NCBI GenBank assembly: GCA_023460615.1
Contig: JAEWPL010000256.1
Location: 1-26,548, forward strand
Reading direction: 5' to 3'
DNA length: 26,548 nucleotides
Origin: Pseudomonadota bacterium
GTDB taxonomy: Bacteria > Pseudomonadota > Gammaproteobacteria > Enterobacterales > Succinivibrionaceae
This document shows positions 23,989 through 26,548 of the stretch, piece after piece. The stretch's first letter is position 1. The number at the start of each line of letters is the position of its first letter. The notes below the pieces were generated by a model, which saw only the letters and a list, made by a program, of their open reading frames with translations, had not been told where the DNA came from and ran no database searches. Made by a program: the position numbers and the translations under genes.

Positions 23989-25460
23989 TACTTATCCTCA
24001 CTGTCACGTAGCATTTGGCTTGATAGAATTATCTTTGGAAGACGAATTTTTAAAGCTCCTTTATGTTGAGAGATGTTTTTAACAATAATTTCTTCATGCT
24101 CTAAAATTGGCTCTTTATTAAGTTCTCTTGCAACTCTAACAAAAGCTACCACTTCATCTAATCCATACTTAAGTTGAGTTCTTTCAATGATACTTCCCAC
24201 ACTCAAGGATGAGGCATTACCTAAGATCTTCTTAATAGTATTTTTTACATCACTTAATTTAACGGTATCAATCTGTTTTAGAATTTCAGATCTAATTATC
24301 TTAGAATTTTCATGCTCAACGAACTCACCTAGCTTTGCTTCTTTTGGAGCGACCTTAATGGCATTTTTTAAAGACTCTACAGAAAAGACTTTTACATTAC
24401 CCTTTTCAAGCGTGGTTTCAAGTAATCTTGTGTATAAGTTAATGCCAGTGTCTTTAAGTTTAACCGCTTCTTTTTCAAGTTTGGAGATAGTTTTAGTAAG
24501 TAAACGATTCTCTTTAAACTCTGAGCTTTCAAGATAAGCTCTTAAATTTGCGTCAATTTGAGCTCTTACTTTTCTTACTCTATCGCATTCGTTTACAAGA
24601 ATATCAATAAAGCTATGTAGAAACTTCTGTTGCTTTTTATCAAGATGCTTTGCTATCGGTTTATCAAGAATAAAGTCAATTTGTGAGTTGAACTCGTCAC
24701 GAAGCTTGGCTTGGCATAAAAGTTTAAAGAAATCCTCGTAAGCTGCACCATAATCTGTTTTACGCTGTATAGCTTCTTCTTTTAGGACATCTTTAATCAA
24801 CTTACCTTTTGAAGCTTCATCGTTAATCATTTTGACACGAATGTTTTGGGCAATTTCAAAAGTTTCTTCTTCAAGTCGTCTAAAATCATTTGGAATTCGA
24901 TTTGCTAAATCATATATAGTTCTAATCTTTTCCTTTTGACGTGTGCTAGACAATTTAGCTAAATCGCCTTTACTGATGGAAGCTCTTTCTTTTTCGAGCT
25001 CTTTAATTTGTCTATCAACTTCCTGAAGACGTAATCTCTTGTCAGTAGTTAATTGCACAAAAAGCTCGTGTACCTGATCTTGAAGAATTTGCAGGTGAGT
25101 GGCTGAAGTAGAAACAATTTTTGCATCTAGTTTGTCAGCAAATTCGATGGCTTTTTGAGCAGCATCTGTTAAATAGATTTTATTGTTTAGCTCTTTAATC
25201 CAGCCTTTTGTTGGATTCATCCAATCATTTAGATAATCTTTAGCACTTTGTAATTGTAAAGACTCATCTTTATCTTTTAGAGAGGAGAGAAATTCTTTTA
25301 AACAAGCACGCGCTTGATCGTAATCCACCTCTCTTGCATTAGCAAAAAGGTTCTTTAAAAAAGCTAAGATCATAGGAGCAGAATCTGCTCTTAACAATCT
25401 CCAGGTTTTATTTATCTCAAGTAAGTTACTAAACCTTGAGTAATCAGACTGAAAATCCAT
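23988..25460 (-). CDS. jetA: Wadjet JetA, MksF-like kleisin subunit
   Basis: 490 residues, DUF3375-type. The N-terminus T-W-R-L-L-R-A-D-S-A-P-M-I-L-A-F-L matches the conserved opening of the family, and the central part is long charged helices and coiled coil (about 130-200 and 285-345). JetA is the kleisin that bridges the JetC heads and recruits JetB. The chosen ATG is at 25460. A TTG seven codons upstream is open but has no support, and no clear Shine-Dalgarno precedes either one. It is the first gene of the jetABCD operon. The likely promoter -10 lies at 25510-25515. Confidence 0.88.
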   Translation of the reverse strand: MDFQSDYSRFSNLLEINKTWRLLRADSAPMILAFLKNLFANAREVDYDQARACLKEFLSSLKDKDESLQLQSAKDYLNDWMNPTKGWIKELNNKIYLTDAAQKAIEFADKLDAKIVSTSATHLQILQDQVHELFVQLTTDKRLRLQEVDRQIKELEKERASISKGDLAKLSSTRQKEKIRTIYDLANRIPNDFRRLEEETFEIAQNIRVKMINDEASKGKLIKDVLKEEAIQRKTDYGAAYEDFFKLLCQAKLRDEFNSQIDFILDKPIAKHLDKKQQKFLHSFIDILVNECDRVRKVRAQIDANLRAYLESSEFKENRLLTKTISKLEKEAVKLKDTGINLYTRLLETTLEKGNVKVFSVESLKNAIKVAPKEAKLGEFVEHENSKIIRSEILKQIDTVKLSDVKNTIKKILGNASSLSVGSIIERTQLKYGLDEVVAFVRVARELNKEPILEHEEIIVKNISQHKGALKIRLPKIILSSQMLRDSEDK

Positions 25461-25509
25461 AGTATAAATTTTACAAAGCAATAATTAAAGCCAAACAAAA
25501 TCGAGGTAA

Positions 25510-25517
25510 ATTATAAC
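25510..25517. promoter_or_regulatory. Overlapping divergent -10 boxes for jetA and the 65-aa gene
   Basis: On the minus strand TATAAT (25510-25515) would start the jet operon about 43 nt before the jetA ATG. On the plus strand TATAAC (25512-25517) would serve the gene at 25556. Both lack strong -35 hexamers. The overlap means only one can be occupied by RNA polymerase at a time. Placement is from hexamer matches only. Confidence 0.4.
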
Positions 25518-25555
25518 CGACAAAGGTGATTTTTTAGCAGAAATTTGGAGATTAT

Positions 25556-25753
25556 ATGTCAATATTTACTAAGCTTTATAAGTACTTTTTAAAGAAGTCT
25601 TTAAAGAAACAAAATCTTGATGAGGATCTTTTAGATAAGTTAAATGACGATTGCATAGACTCTATAGAGCAATTGCTTTTAGATAAGAAAAGCTACTCCT
25701 CAAAGAGTCTGTATAAGATTGTGTTTAGATGTAAAAAACAGATCTTTGCTTAA
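25556..25753 (+). CDS. Small basic protein divergent from the Wadjet operon
   Basis: 65 residues, unrecognised. The start is supported by GGAG 6 nt before the ATG. The N-terminal 20 residues are Lys/Tyr/Phe-rich (F-T-K-L-Y-K-Y-F-L-K-K-S-L-K-K), the middle is acidic (D-E-D-L-L-D-K-L-N-D-D-C-I-D-S-I-E-Q-L-L-L), and the tail is basic again. It is predicted all-helical with no membrane span. It is read divergently from jetA with a 95-nt gap and ends 4 nt inside the convergent pgpA. It could be a jet-linked regulator or an unrelated small protein. Confidence 0.65.
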   Translation: MSIFTKLYKYFLKKSLKKQNLDEDLLDKLNDDCIDSIEQLLLDKKSYSSKSLYKIVFRCKKQIFA

Positions 25754-26244
25754 TTAAAGAAATAATAGATAATTACGTGTCCTACAGCTAAAGCGTAGAG
25801 ACCTGCAAACACATCATCTATCATCACACCAAGACCACCACCTATCTTTTTATCGAAAAAATTGATAGGAAATGGTTTTAATACATCAAAAAATCTAAAC
25901 AACACAAAAGCTAAAAAGGTTAAATAGATATTACTTGGAAATAAAAACACACTGATAAACATGCCACAAAATTCGTCAATAACAATAGCACTGTTATCAT
26001 GCATTCCAAGATCTTTTTCGCAAATTGAAGATGCGATAGTACCTAAAACAAATGTAAAAATAATAACAGTAAGAGCGATATACCAAGGCGCAAAAACAAG
26101 TAGCATGCAAATTGGTAGTGCTGCAAGGGAACCGTATGTTCCAGGAGCTTTTGGTAATAAACCTGATCCAAAGCCTAAAGCGATAAAGTGCCAAGGATTT
26201 TTAAGACTTACATTTTTTAAAAATGATCTGTCGTGTTTGTCCAT
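25750..26244 (-). CDS. pgpA: Phosphatidylglycerophosphatase A
   Basis: 164 residues. Motifs of the PgpA family are clear: G-S-G-L-L-P-K-A-P-G-T-Y-G-S near residue 27, V-I-D-E-F-C-G-M near 88, and R-F-F-D-V-L-K-P-F-P-I followed by G-G-L-G-V-M-I-D-D-V-F-A-G near the C-terminus, containing the acidic metal-binding residues. Several hydrophobic helices place it in the inner membrane. It removes the phosphate from phosphatidylglycerophosphate to make phosphatidylglycerol. The ATG at 26244 has no good Shine-Dalgarno. Its stop codon overlaps that of the convergent 65-residue gene. Confidence 0.95.
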   Translation of the reverse strand: MDKHDRSFLKNVSLKNPWHFIALGFGSGLLPKAPGTYGSLAALPICMLLVFAPWYIALTVIIFTFVLGTIASSICEKDLGMHDNSAIVIDEFCGMFISVFLFPSNIYLTFLAFVLFRFFDVLKPFPINFFDKKIGGGLGVMIDDVFAGLYALAVGHVIIYYFFN

Positions 26245-26259
26245 AATATCAAACCGAAA

Positions 26260-26287
26260 TTTATAGAGTTTAAAGTAAGTTTAGCAA
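26260..26287 (-). promoter_or_regulatory. Likely pgpA promoter
   Basis: On the minus strand TTGCTA (26282-26287), 16 nt, TATAAA (26260-26265). Transcription would start only about 9-10 nt before the pgpA ATG, giving a very short leader, in keeping with the absence of a ribosome-binding site. Nothing convincing is seen in 26288-26394. Confidence 0.45.
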
Positions 26288-26394
26288 TGATGAATGAAGA
26301 TACTTCTTTTCCATATTACTCTAAAGAACAAATGTAGCTACTCCAACAAATTATAAGATAATAAGTTGCAAAGTAAAATAAGAAAAGTGAGTAT

Positions 26395-26435
26395 CTAAAA
26401 ACGCAAAAACCGCCATCCTAGAGGACAGCGGTTTT
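26395..26435 (-). terminator. Terminator of the rRNA operon
   Basis: On the minus strand a 13-bp stem (26423-26435 with 26406-26418, two G-U pairs) closes a TCTA loop and is followed by U-rich sequence (TTTTTGCGTTTTT). It lies about a dozen nt beyond the 5S rRNA 3' end. Confidence 0.9.
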
Positions 26436-26446
26436 CATAGAAAAGA

Positions 26447-26548
26447 AGCTTGGCAGTAACCTACTCTCACACAAACGTACGTTGCACTACCATCGGCGTA
26501 ACTGCATTTCACTTCTGTGTTCGGAATGGGAACAGGTGGTTCTACAGC
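26447..26548 (-). rRNA. rrf: 5S ribosomal RNA, 3' part (cut by window edge)
   Basis: The reverse strand reads CCGAACACAGAAGTGAAA, then GCCGATGGTAGTG, GAGAGTAGG and a closing CTGCCAAGC, all conserved landmarks of proteobacterial 5S rRNA at the expected spacings. About the first 15-20 nt lie outside the window. The 3' end near 26447 is set by comparison with E. coli 5S and is uncertain by a few bases. An rRNA operon therefore runs into the window from the right. Confidence 0.95.

Noticed and set aside
24187..24537. Open frame of 116 codons on the plus strand inside jetA
   Set aside because: Antisense to jetA, composition typical of a mirrored coding frame, with no initiation signal.
25961..26266. 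Open frame of 101 codons on the plus strand opposite pgpA
   Set aside because: pgpA carries all family motifs over the same bases; the opposite frame shows none.
26289..26339. Short plus-strand frame of about 16 codons upstream of pgpA
   Set aside because: No ribosome-binding site, no promoter, and too short to support from sequence alone.
1..26548. CRISPR array, tRNA genes, prophage or integrative-element ends
   Set aside because: No regularly spaced repeats, tRNA cloverleaf sequence, integrase or phage gene was seen.

Overview
The window looks like chromosomal DNA of an AT-rich, probably anaerobic gammaproteobacterium. The evidence is a complete thrABC operon with a fused ThrA, sstT, feoAB, a tpiA-pfkA pair, pgpA and a 5S rRNA, all of gammaproteobacterial type, together with a NIF-type rather than ISC-type Fe-S assembly pair. 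A Succinivibrionaceae-like host fits, but that is inference from gene content and base composition, not a database result.

Layout. (1) 1-4049, minus strand: copA (Cu+ P-type ATPase), an Lrp/AsnC regulator overlapping its end, nifU, and the first 24 codons of nifS. The four run close together and may be one transcript. (2) 4108-6354, minus: a Zn/Cd-type P1B ATPase that has no metal-binding domain of its own, preceded by a separate 73-residue HMA protein. The promoter has consensus -35 and -10 boxes with an ArsR/SmtB-like palindrome in the spacer and a second copy upstream. (3) 6361-8945, minus: feoA-feoB, with a set of overlapping palindromes over the promoter and a clear terminator. (4) 9004-10329, plus: sstT, convergent with thrC and sharing a bidirectional terminator. 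(5) 10393-15109, minus: thrA-thrB-thrC. No threonine attenuator leader is visible. Instead a decayed TnpB zinc-ribbon fragment lies just upstream of thrA. (6) 15621-16376, plus: an unrecognised 251-residue protein. (7) 16550-18424, plus: tpiA-pfkA with a structured leader and a terminator. (8) 18442-18713, plus: a self-contained small-protein gene with direct repeats of 11-bp period in its promoter and a terminator stem formed by its own last codons. (9) 18726-25460, minus: a complete jetABCD (Wadjet type I, related to MksFEBG) anti-plasmid system with its catalytic motifs intact. (10) 25556-25753, plus: a 65-residue basic protein divergent from jetA, then pgpA (minus) and the 3' part of a 5S rRNA with its terminator (minus).

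The main accessory element is the Wadjet operon: an SMC-like ATPase (JetC), its kleisin and winged-helix partners (JetA, JetB), and a Toprim nuclease (JetD). By analogy with characterised Wadjet systems it would recognise and cleave closed-circular plasmids. It sits between two small unrecognised genes, and its likely promoter overlaps that of one of them. The metal-homeostasis block (copA, Zn ATPase plus HMA protein, feoAB) shows regulatory DNA that can be read directly. Two proteins carry unexpected changes at normally invariant positions: DKTNT in CopA, and a cysteine-less Nfu domain in NifU.
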